Shown piece after piece: positions 1 through 5,334 of a stretch of 6,013 nucleotides of DNA. Source of the stretch: Rhodobacterales bacterium CG2_30_65_12 (lineage in GTDB: Bacteria; Pseudomonadota; Alphaproteobacteria; Rhodobacterales; Rhodobacteraceae); NCBI GenBank assembly GCA_001873585.1, contig MNZL01000100.1:5159-11171 (forward strand), in the 5' to 3' direction. The notes beneath the pieces are model-generated. The model had not been told where the DNA came from and did not search any database. It was given only the letters and a program-made list of their open reading frames with translations. Position 1 is the stretch's first letter; every line of letters begins with the position of its first letter. The translations under genes were made by a program, and so were the position numbers.

Positions 1-430
1 GCTCGGTCGCCACCACCGGCGAGAGTCCGCGCGCGGTGAAGCGGTCGAGCATGTTTTCAAGCTGGCGGCGCGGCGAGTAGGGGGCCACGTCATCTTCTTC
101 GTCGTGCATTTCCACCAGCACCTGCGCCACCTTGGTGCCATTGCTCGTCCACGGCACGGGCTTGAGGCTGCCCGGCACCGGAAAGAGCCGCCCGTCGGGA
201 TCGCCAATGGCGATGCCGAGGCCGGTCGCCTCGACCTCTTCGCCAAGAATGTTGGGCGCGTAGGTAGACAGCGGCAGGCGCACACCCCCCGTTGCAATCT
301 TTTCCTCGTCGTCGCCCGGCAGCCATTTGCCGCGCAGGATGGCATTGATATCGCAGAGCATCAGCTCCACGCGTTCTGGCCTTCCGTGGATTTCACAGAA
401 GGCGGCATATTCAGCAAGGAAGTCGGTCAT
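1..430 (-). CDS. Glutamine synthetase family protein, probable gamma-glutamylpolyamine synthetase (N-terminal part)
   Basis: The first 143 codons of a minus-strand gene, cut by the left edge of the window. It starts MTDFLAEYAAF and carries the motif CDINAILRGKWLPG at residues 26-39. This corresponds to the D-x-N-G-x-x-RGK-x-x-P segment of the N-terminal beta-grasp domain of glutamine-synthetase-like ligases; the usual Gly is Ala here. The ATP- and glutamate-binding catalytic domain lies outside the window, so activity cannot be judged. The family joins glutamate to an amine using ATP. Directly behind potFGHI, the likely job is gamma-glutamylation of putrescine or another polyamine, as with PuuA of Escherichia coli or SpuB of Pseudomonas. 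The ATG overlaps the potI stop as ATGA (430-427). No strong Shine-Dalgarno is seen, which fits translational coupling. Family call firm; substrate inferred from context. A true ammonia-assimilating GlnA is unlikely here. Confidence 0.85.
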   Translation of the reverse strand, partial: MTDFLAEYAAFCEIHGRPERVELMLCDINAILRGKWLPGDDEEKIATGGVRLPLSTYAPNILGEEVEATGLGIAIGDPDGRLFPVPGSLKPVPWTSNGTKVAQVLVEMHDEEDDVAPYSPRRQLENMLDRFTARGLSPVVATE

Positions 431-1239
431 GTTTCGGCTCGGTTCTCGTCGCGGATGCGCTTGGCGATTGCGCGCTTCGACATCAGCGACGTGGTGATGA
501 CGCCCACCGTCACGATGCCGATCAGGATCGCGGAGAGGGCGTTGATTTCAGGGCTCACGCCAAGACGGACGGCGGAGAAGATCTTGATCGGCAGAGTGGT
601 CGAGGAGGGGCCGGATGTAAACGAGGCGATCACCAGATCGTCGAGCGAGAGGGTGAAGCTCAAAAGCCAGCCGGAGACAACGGCGGGCGCGATGATCGGC
701 AGGGTAACGAGGCGGAAGGCATCCCAGCGGTTGCAGCCGAGATCGCGCGCGGCTTCTTCCAGCGCGTGGTCGAAGGCCACCAAACGCGAGGTGACCACCA
801 CCGCCACATAGGCCATGGAAAAGGTGGTGTGAGCAAGGATGATGGTGATCATGCCCCGGTCAAGCCCGATGGCGATGAACAGAAGCAGAAGCGACAGGCC
901 GAGGATCACGTCGGGCATCACCAGCGGCGCATAAAGCATACCGGAAAACAGCGTGCGGCCGAAGAAGCGCCCGCCGCGCACCAGCACATAGGCCGCTGCC
1001 GTGCCCAGCACCGTGGCCAACGTGGACGACACCACCGCCACCCTGAGCGTGACCCAGGCGGCATCGAGGAAGGCTTCGTTGCGAAACAGCTCGCCATACC
1101 ACTTTGTCGAGAATCCAGCCCAGACGGTGACGAGCTTGTTGGCGTTGAACGAGTAAACCACCAGCACGACCATCGGCAGGTAAAGGAAAGCCAGGCCGAA
1201 GGTGAGCGAGGTGACGTTGAACCAGGAGACCCGTCTCAT
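427..1239 (-). CDS. potI: Putrescine/polyamine ABC transporter permease PotI
   Basis: Inner-membrane permease, 270 residues, one of the two channel subunits of a PotFGHI importer. It looks closely similar to E. coli PotI as I remember it, with shared blocks such as LVTVWAGFSTKWYGEL, APLVMPDVI, WLLSFTLSLDDLVIASF and GVSPEINAL. About six hydrophobic segments are visible (near residues 7-29, 61-87, 97-123, 128-150, 185-207, 234-253). The cytoplasmic EAA loop that docks on the ATPase reads EEAARDLG at 161-168. I chose the ATG at 1239 because it overlaps the potH stop as ATGA and has GGGAGAG six bases upstream (1246-1252). A GTG five codons earlier (1254) is possible but lacks this spacing. The C-terminus ends in a basic, charged tail and its stop overlaps the downstream ligase start. 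Intact, normal length. Confidence 0.96.
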   Translation of the reverse strand: MRRVSWFNVTSLTFGLAFLYLPMVVLVVYSFNANKLVTVWAGFSTKWYGELFRNEAFLDAAWVTLRVAVVSSTLATVLGTAAAYVLVRGGRFFGRTLFSGMLYAPLVMPDVILGLSLLLLFIAIGLDRGMITIILAHTTFSMAYVAVVVTSRLVAFDHALEEAARDLGCNRWDAFRLVTLPIIAPAVVSGWLLSFTLSLDDLVIASFTSGPSSTTLPIKIFSAVRLGVSPEINALSAILIGIVTVGVITTSLMSKRAIAKRIRDENRAET

Positions 1240-2126
1240 GTATCGCTCTCCCACTGCTTTTCCTCATTCTTGAGGAACAGGACGATGGGAAAGATCAGGA
1301 TCGCCAGCAGCACGATCGCAACGGCACTGGCCACCGGCCAATCGCGGTTGGAAAAGAATTCTTCCCACAGCACCTTGCCGATCATCAGCGTGTCGGACCC
1401 GCCGAGCAGGGTGGGAATCACGAATTCGCCCATCACCGGGATAAACACGAGAAAGCTGCCAGCCACGATCCCTTGCATCGACAGCGGGATGGTGATGAGC
1501 CAGAAGGCCTTCATGCGGGTGCAGCCGAGATCTTCGGCGGCTTCCAGCAGGCTATCGTCAAGTTTTTCCAGCGCAGCGTAAAGCGGCAGCACCATGAACG
1601 GCAGGTAGGTGTATACAATGCCGATATAGACGGCGGTGTTGGTGTTGAGGATCGTCAGTGGCTCGGAGATCACGCCGAGGCCGATCAGCACCTGGTTGAG
1701 AAAGCCTTCCTGCGCCAGGATCGCTTTCCACGCGTAGACCCGGATCAGGAACGAGGTCCAGAATGGCAGGATCACCAGCATCAGAAGTGTCGGGCGCCAC
1801 TCGTCGCGGGCGCGGCTCATGCCATAGGCGATCGGGTAGCCGACGAGAAGGGTGATGGCGGTGGAGATCACCGCGATCTTCAGCGACGAAAGGTAGGCTT
1901 TCCAATACAGCGAGTCGGTGGTGAGAAACACGTAGTTCTCGAAATCGAGCCCGGACCACCAATCGCGGATCCCCGCCCAGCCTTCAGAGAGGTCGAGCGT
2001 GGGGGCATAAGGTGGGATCGCCAGCGCGGTATCCGACAGGCTGATCTTGAGCACGATCAGGAACGGCACGAAGAACAGCGCCAGGAGCCACAGGTAGGGC
2101 AGGGCTATGAGTGCGATCCGTCTCAA
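1236..2126 (-). CDS. potH: Putrescine/polyamine ABC transporter permease PotH
   Basis: Second inner-membrane permease, 296 residues from the chosen start; it pairs with PotI to form the translocation path. Blocks matching remembered E. coli PotH include ALPYLWLLALFFVPFLIVLKISL, LVILPFWTSFLIRVYAW, YLPFMVLPLYAALEKLD and NRDWPVASAVAI. The EAA loop is LEAAEDLG at residues 194-201. Hydrophobic segments lie near 5-28, 84-102, 112-132, 163-183, 218-240 and 265-285. The start is uncertain. TTG at 2126 overlaps the potG stop as TTGA, the same geometry as the ATGA junctions downstream, and gives an N-terminus (MRRIALIALPYLW) leading straight into the first membrane segment. Another in-frame TTG at 2168 would add 14 basic residues. 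Neither has a well-placed Shine-Dalgarno and no ATG is available, so this is probably a coupled, weak start. Function is firm. Confidence 0.94.
   Translation of the reverse strand: MRRIALIALPYLWLLALFFVPFLIVLKISLSDTALAIPPYAPTLDLSEGWAGIRDWWSGLDFENYVFLTTDSLYWKAYLSSLKIAVISTAITLLVGYPIAYGMSRARDEWRPTLLMLVILPFWTSFLIRVYAWKAILAQEGFLNQVLIGLGVISEPLTILNTNTAVYIGIVYTYLPFMVLPLYAALEKLDDSLLEAAEDLGCTRMKAFWLITIPLSMQGIVAGSFLVFIPVMGEFVIPTLLGGSDTLMIGKVLWEEFFSNRDWPVASAVAIVLLAILIFPIVLFLKNEEKQWESDT
1246..1252 (-). promoter_or_regulatory. Ribosome binding site of potI, inside the end of potH
   Basis: Minus-strand GGGAGAG, six bases before the ATG at 1239. It lies within the last codons of potH (encoding part of QWESDT) and supports the ATGA-overlap start rather than the upstream GTG. 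Confidence 0.75.
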
Positions 2127-3277
2127 TGGTCGAGCACCACGCCAGCGGTCTCGCGCCAGGACAGCCAAACCTCGTCGTCCCAGGTAAACTCTCGCCGCGA
2201 TACGCGGGTGGAATTGGTCATTGCCGCCTTTACCATCTGACCGTTGGCCAGCTCGACGTGATAGGTCGAGATATCGCCGAGATAGCCGATGTCGATGATC
2301 TTGCCGAAGGCGGCGTTGGCCAGGTCATCGGGGCGATCGGCGCTGACGCGGATTTTTTCGGGCCGGATTGCGTAGGTCACACGGGCACCCTCGGCGATGC
2401 CGGGGGTGGCATCCAGATGAATTGGCGGCTCGCTCTCGTCATAGGTGATCTGGCAGGTCTCGGGCGCTGGCCGGGAGAACACACCCTCGATCAGGTTCAC
2501 ATCACCGATGAAATCGGCCACATAAACCGAGTTTGGCATTTCGTAGACCTTGGCCGGCGTATCCACCTGCATCACCTTGCCGTGTTCCATCACTGCAATG
2601 CGGGAGGCCACCGTCATCGCCTCTTCCTGATCATGGGTGACGATCACGAAGGTGGTGCCGGTCTTTTCCTGGATATCCATCAGCTCGAACTGGGTTTCTT
2701 CGCGCAGCTTGCGGTCGAGCGCGCCGAGAGGCTCGTCGAGCAGAAGGAGTTTTGGCGCCTTGGCAAGCGAACGGGCGAGCGCCACGCGCTGCCGCTGACC
2801 ACCGGAAATCTGATGCGGCTTGCGCCGGGCGAATTGTTCGAGCCGGGTAAGGCGCAGCATCTCGTCAACCCGCGCGGCAATCGCGGATTTCGATTTCTTG
2901 TCGCGCCTGAGGCCGAAGGCGATATTATCCCACACCGAAAGGTGCGGAAACAGCGCGTAGCTCTGAAACATCATGTTCACCGGCCGCTCGTTTGGCGGAA
3001 TACCCACCATGCTCTTGCCGCCGAGAAGAATCTCGCCCGCCGACGGGCTCTCGAAGCCTGCGAGCATCCGCATCATCGTGGTCTTGCCGCAGCCCGAGGG
3101 GCCGAGCAGGGCGAAAAATTCGCGCTCGTAGATGTCGATTGTCAGATCGTCGATTGCAACAAACTCGCCGAACCGCTTGGTGACGTTACGAAACTCGATC
3201 AGCGGCTTGGCCGCCGGGTCTTCCCACGGGGTGAAGACATCGGTGGGCGGTTTGGGTTTGCGGGGGTTTTCCGCCAT
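2123..3277 (-). CDS. potG: Putrescine/polyamine ABC transporter ATP-binding protein PotG
   Basis: Cytoplasmic ATPase that powers the PotH/PotI channel, 384 residues. Counted from the ATG at 3277 the motifs are: Walker A GPSGCGKTT at 59-67, Q-loop Gln105 (MMFQSYALFPH), signature ISGGQRQR at 157-164, Walker B LLLLDEP ending with Asp181-Glu182, D-loop GALD, and switch His215 (VTHDQEEAM). All catalytic positions are present. The last ~80 residues, with YAIRPEKIRVS and GYLGDISTYHV, form the TOBE regulatory domain of the spermidine/putrescine (PotA/PotG) ATPases. The ATG at 3277 is preferred over a GTG at 3283 because GAGG (3283-3286) sits five bases upstream of the ATG but would overlap the GTG. 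The N-terminal extension of ~25 residues before the first strand is proline-rich, as in PotG. The gene follows the terminator behind potF and its stop overlaps potH. Confidence 0.97.
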   Translation of the reverse strand: MAENPRKPKPPTDVFTPWEDPAAKPLIEFRNVTKRFGEFVAIDDLTIDIYEREFFALLGPSGCGKTTMMRMLAGFESPSAGEILLGGKSMVGIPPNERPVNMMFQSYALFPHLSVWDNIAFGLRRDKKSKSAIAARVDEMLRLTRLEQFARRKPHQISGGQRQRVALARSLAKAPKLLLLDEPLGALDRKLREETQFELMDIQEKTGTTFVIVTHDQEEAMTVASRIAVMEHGKVMQVDTPAKVYEMPNSVYVADFIGDVNLIEGVFSRPAPETCQITYDESEPPIHLDATPGIAEGARVTYAIRPEKIRVSADRPDDLANAAFGKIIDIGYLGDISTYHVELANGQMVKAAMTNSTRVSRREFTWDDEVWLSWRETAGVVLDH

Positions 3278-3280
3278 ATG

Positions 3281-3286
3281 CACCTC
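3281..3286 (-). promoter_or_regulatory. Ribosome binding site of potG
   Basis: Minus-strand GAGGTG; its GAGG core (3283-3286) stands five bases before the ATG at 3277. It decides the start of potG, since it overlaps the alternative GTG codon at 3283-3281. Confidence 0.7.
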
Positions 3287-3301
3287 GGGCCTGGGGTGGA
3301 A

Positions 3302-3333
3302 GAAAAACCCCCGCGCCAGTGCGGTGCGGGGGT
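3302..3333 (-). terminator. Intrinsic terminator / attenuator between potF and potG
   Basis: On the minus strand, 12 nt past the potF stop, an 8-bp GC-rich stem pairs ACCCCCGC (3333-3326) with GCGGGGGT (3314-3307). One A-C mismatch and two further G-C pairs extend it to a 5-nt loop. A run of five T (3307-3303), then CTT, follows at once: the form of a Rho-independent terminator. It stands before potG, in the same direction and without an obvious new promoter in the 68-nt gap. It should therefore let only part of the transcripts pass, giving excess periplasmic binding protein. It could also act as a 3' stabilising hairpin for a potF-only mRNA. Confidence 0.88.
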
Positions 3334-3345
3334 GAATTCAGGGCC

Positions 3346-4437
3346 TCAGGTGCCCGACTTGATCGTGGTCCAGAGCCGCGTCACCACGCGCTGGATCTTG
3401 GCGTCGAACGGCGTCGTGGTGAACAGGTTGTCCAGCGTGGCGGCATCGGGGTAGATCGCCGGATCGCCGATCACGTCTTCTTCGAGAAACGCCTGGCTGG
3501 CGAGGTTGCCGTTGGCGTAATAGACGTAGTTCGAGGCGGCGGCCATGTTTTGCGCGTCCATGATGAAGTTCAGGAACACATGCGCGCCGTCCGGGTTCGG
3601 GGCGTCGACCGGAATCGCCATCTGGTCAAACCACATCTGCGCGCCTTCCTTCGGCGCGTGATAGGCGATCTCGTTACCATTCTCGGCCTCGGCGGCGCGG
3701 TCGCGCGCCTGCAAGATATCGCCCGACCAGCCGACGGCCACGCAGATCTCGCCGTTGGCCAGCGCCTCGATGTATTCCGACGAATGGAATTTGGCGATGT
3801 AGGGCCGCACGGCGGCATAGACCGCCTCGGCCTTGGCGATCACGTCCGGGTCATGGCTGTCGGGGTCTTCGCCGATATACTTGAGCGCGGCCGGGATCAT
3901 CTCGGCCGGCGCATCGAGGAAATGCACACCGCACTGGCTGAGCTTTTCCATGTTGGCCGGGTCAAACACCAGCGCCCAGCTATCTATCGGCGCGTCTTCG
4001 CCGAGAAGCTCCTGCACCTTGCCGACGTTCACGCCGATCCCGGTGGTGCCCCACATGTAGTTGATCGAATAGGCGTTGGAAGGGTCGTATTGCGCGGTGC
4101 GCGAGCTGACCACATCCCACATGTTGGCGATGTTGGGCAGCTTGTCCTTGTCGAGCGGTTGGAATGCGCCGGCGGTGATCTGGCGTTGCAGGAAGGTGCC
4201 CGACGGCACCACCACATCGTAGCCGGAACCGCCCGCGAGCATCTTGGTTTCCAGCAGTTCGTTGGAATCGAACACGTCATAGATCAGGTCGATGCCGGTT
4301 TCGGCCTCGAACCTGGTCAGCAGCTCCTCGTCGATATAGTCCGACCAGTTGTAAACCCGGACTTCTTCAGCGGCAGCCGCGCCGGCAATCAGCGCCAGGC
4401 CCGCGCCCAGCAGTATCGCATTTGTCTTCATGTTCAT
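3346..4437 (-). CDS. potF: Periplasmic putrescine/polyamine-binding protein PotF
   Basis: Solute-binding protein of the importer, 363 residues, close to the ~370 of E. coli PotF. A Sec signal peptide is plain: Lys4, hydrophobic core ~5-18, likely cleavage after AAAA near residue 23, before EEVRVYNWSDY. Binding-site residues known from E. coli PotF are recognisable by eye: Trp31-Ser32-Asp33 (WSDYI), Ser79 (VVPSGTF), Glu179 (LDAPAEM), Trp237 and Asp240 (GWSGD), Asp271 (WFDQM) and Tyr307 (YYANG). The acidic residues that clamp the two amino groups are kept. Trp269 stands where E. coli PotF has Phe276. The ATG at 4437 has GGGAG just upstream (CGGGAGAACC); an ATG two codons later would still have GGAG at ~10 nt. 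First gene of the minus-strand operon, followed by a terminator. A polyamine SBP is certain; putrescine versus a wider polyamine range is inferred. Confidence 0.96.
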   Translation of the reverse strand: MNMKTNAILLGAGLALIAGAAAAEEVRVYNWSDYIDEELLTRFEAETGIDLIYDVFDSNELLETKMLAGGSGYDVVVPSGTFLQRQITAGAFQPLDKDKLPNIANMWDVVSSRTAQYDPSNAYSINYMWGTTGIGVNVGKVQELLGEDAPIDSWALVFDPANMEKLSQCGVHFLDAPAEMIPAALKYIGEDPDSHDPDVIAKAEAVYAAVRPYIAKFHSSEYIEALANGEICVAVGWSGDILQARDRAAEAENGNEIAYHAPKEGAQMWFDQMAIPVDAPNPDGAHVFLNFIMDAQNMAAASNYVYYANGNLASQAFLEEDVIGDPAIYPDAATLDNLFTTTPFDAKIQRVVTRLWTTIKSGT

Positions 4438-4476
4438 GGTTCTCCCGTTGTCGAGCCCTATGGCCCTGTGTTGGAC

Positions 4477-4488
4477 TTTTGATCAAAA
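4477..4488. promoter_or_regulatory. Perfect 12-bp palindrome TTTTGATCAAAA, candidate GntR operator
   Basis: A perfect dyad overlapping the -10 and expected start point of the potF promoter, in the divergent region between potF and the GntR gene. FCD-type GntR proteins bind short palindromes as dimers and commonly control the neighbouring divergent operon. A repressor here would block potF and could also affect gntR. The inner TTTGATCA recurs in the aminotransferase promoter. The site is seen; the bound protein is inferred. Confidence 0.6.
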
Positions 4489-4514
4489 CTAGCCGATAAA
4501 GAGGATATGGTCAA
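4486..4514 (-). promoter_or_regulatory. Predicted sigma-70-type promoter of potF
   Basis: Read on the minus strand: -35 TTGACC (4514-4509, five of six consensus bases), a 17-bp spacer, then -10 TAGTTT (4491-4486, four of six). Transcription would begin near 4479, giving a leader of about 40 nt that includes the GGGAG ribosome site. The -10 runs into the palindrome at 4477-4488. Predicted by eye only. Confidence 0.6.
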
Positions 4515-4520
4515 ATCCTC
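4501..4520. repeat. Inverted repeat GAGGAT-N8-ATCCTC around the potF -35
   Basis: Six-base arms at 4501-4506 and 4515-4520 with an 8-nt centre. The potF -35 hexamer (4509-4514) lies almost wholly in the centre, so a protein bound across the arms would cover it. Could be a second operator or chance. Confidence 0.4.
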
Positions 4521-4560
4521 CGCAAGGCGATACGCTGAAATCGAGAGTATCGGCTTTGCG
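4521..4560 (+). repeat. Imperfect hairpin in the region upstream of gntR
   Basis: CGCAAGGCGATAC (4521-4533) is nearly the reverse complement of GTATCGGCTTTGCG (4547-4560): twelve pairs with one mismatch and one bulged base, around a 13-nt loop. It lies 23 nt before the gntR Shine-Dalgarno (4584-4588). If the gntR transcript begins upstream it is a leader stem-loop; otherwise it may be an operator dyad. No T-run follows, so it is not a standard terminator. I could not identify a convincing gntR promoter in 4438-4595. Confidence 0.5.
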
Positions 4561-4595
4561 CGCGGGCGCAATGGCATTGAACCGGGAGCGCTCTG

Positions 4596-5255
4596 ATGAC
4601 CCAGGACCTGGCCAAACTTCCCGATCACGAGCGTGCCTACCGGGGCTTGCGCGAAATGGTGCTCTACGGCGAGCTCGCGCCGGGCCAGCCGGTGACGATC
4701 CAGGGGCTGGTCGATGAGCTGGGCCTTGGCATGACCCCGGTGCGCGAGGCGATCCGTCGGCTCACCAGCCAGGGCGCACTTGTGTTCAAGGGCAACCGCC
4801 GGGTGCAGGTGCCCGAGATGAGCCTCGCGCAATATGGTGAACTGGCCTTCGCGCGCCGTGCCATCGAGCCGGAACTGGCGCGCCGCGCCTTGGAAAACAT
4901 GACAGATGCGCATATTGATGCTCTTGAGGCGGAGGATCGCGCGGTGGATGCCGCGATCGAGCGGGGCGATGTGCGCGGCTACCTCGCCCATAACCACCTG
5001 TTCCACGCCCGGCTCTACGCGCTTTCCGGCGCCGAGGTGCTGCTGGGTATCTCCGAGCGGCTCTCGCTGCGCGCGGGGCCGAGTTTGCGGGTCATGCTCG
5101 GCCGCCACGGCACCGCCAACCTGCCCGACATGCACCGCGAGGCGCTGGCGGCGATGCGCGCGCGCGATGCCGTCGGTGTGGCAGCGGCGATTCTGGGCGA
5201 TATCGAGCAGGGAATCGCCTCCGTCACGCGCAGCCTCGCCGCACCCGAAACCTGA
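4596..5255 (+). CDS. GntR-family transcriptional regulator, FCD (FadR-type) subfamily
   Basis: Cytoplasmic DNA-binding regulator, 219 residues. The N-terminal ~70 residues form the GntR winged helix: YRGLREMVLYGELAPGQPVTI, then the recognition region LVDELGLGMTPVREAIRRLTSQGALV, then the wing KGNRRVQVP. The rest is an all-helical FCD ligand domain (~80-210), with AFARRAIEPELARRA and the metal-site segment NHLFH (Asn133, His137) and His180 in DMHREAL. Where family members usually have a further His near the end, this protein appears to have Asp202 (GDIEQG). The start ATG has GGGAG (4584-4588) seven bases upstream. Divergent from potF and directly before the aminotransferase gene, it most likely represses both and responds to a polyamine or an amino-acid-like catabolite; that is inferred from position. 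It could instead activate. The 79-nt gap to the next gene shows no clear terminator. Confidence 0.93.
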   Translation: MTQDLAKLPDHERAYRGLREMVLYGELAPGQPVTIQGLVDELGLGMTPVREAIRRLTSQGALVFKGNRRVQVPEMSLAQYGELAFARRAIEPELARRALENMTDAHIDALEAEDRAVDAAIERGDVRGYLAHNHLFHARLYALSGAEVLLGISERLSLRAGPSLRVMLGRHGTANLPDMHREALAAMRARDAVGVAAAILGDIEQGIASVTRSLAAPET

Positions 5256-5275
5256 TCGAATGGGCAGGGAGCGCG

Positions 5276-5303
5276 TTGACAGCCCAAGATTTGATCATAT
5301 TGT
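5276..5303 (+). promoter_or_regulatory. Predicted sigma-70-type promoter of the aminotransferase gene
   Basis: A consensus -35 TTGACA (5276-5281), a 16-bp spacer and -10 TATTGT (5298-5303, four of six consensus bases). The start point would be near 5310, leaving a leader of about 25 nt with the GAGGAG ribosome site. This gives the gene its own promoter within 25 bp of the gntR stop. Confidence 0.6.
5290..5297. promoter_or_regulatory. TTTGATCA motif in the promoter spacer, candidate GntR operator
   Basis: Eight bases identical to the core of the 4477-4488 palindrome, placed between the -35 and -10 and touching the -10. TGATCA itself is a 6-bp palindrome. The position suits a repressor site shared with potF, but the match is short. 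Confidence 0.45.
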
Positions 5304-5334
5304 GAACGCAAAATCCCATTCGAGGAGCCCGACC

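Larger units (their letters stand above)
5256..5323. repeat. 9-bp inverted repeat flanking the aminotransferase promoter
   Basis: TCGAATGGG (5256-5264, starting right after the gntR stop) and CCCATTCGA (5315-5323, ending in the GAGGAG ribosome site) are perfect reverse complements, separated by 50 nt that contain the whole predicted promoter. In a transcript reading through from gntR the arms could pair and mask part of the ribosome site. As DNA they could be paired protein sites. Confidence 0.45.

Noticed and set aside
90..326. Minus-strand 78-codon frame near the left edge
   Set aside because: It is in another frame of the same strand as the glutamine-synthetase-like gene, which reads open through the whole of 430-1.
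2111..3454. Plus-strand open frame of 447 codons opposite potG
   Set aside because: It lies antisense to an ABC ATPase with every motif intact. The product is His/Arg/Gly-rich with no recognisable domain, a typical shadow frame in GC-rich DNA.
3319..4482. Plus-strand open frame of 387 codons opposite potF
   Set aside because: Antisense to a clear PotF with signal peptide and binding residues; low-complexity composition, no domain, and it runs across the terminator and the potF promoter leader.
4571..4573. ATG upstream of gntR as an alternative start
   Set aside because: It is out of frame with gntR (25 nt before the chosen ATG) and soon runs into other-frame codons; the ATG at 4596 has the properly spaced GGGAG.
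4458..5135. Minus-strand open frame of 225 codons opposite the GntR gene
   Set aside because: The plus strand encodes a full GntR/FCD protein with a good ribosome site; the reverse frame resembles no family.
5256..5334. A terminator for gntR before the aminotransferase
   Set aside because: No compact GC-rich stem with a T-run is present; the only dyad is the widely spaced 9-bp repeat.
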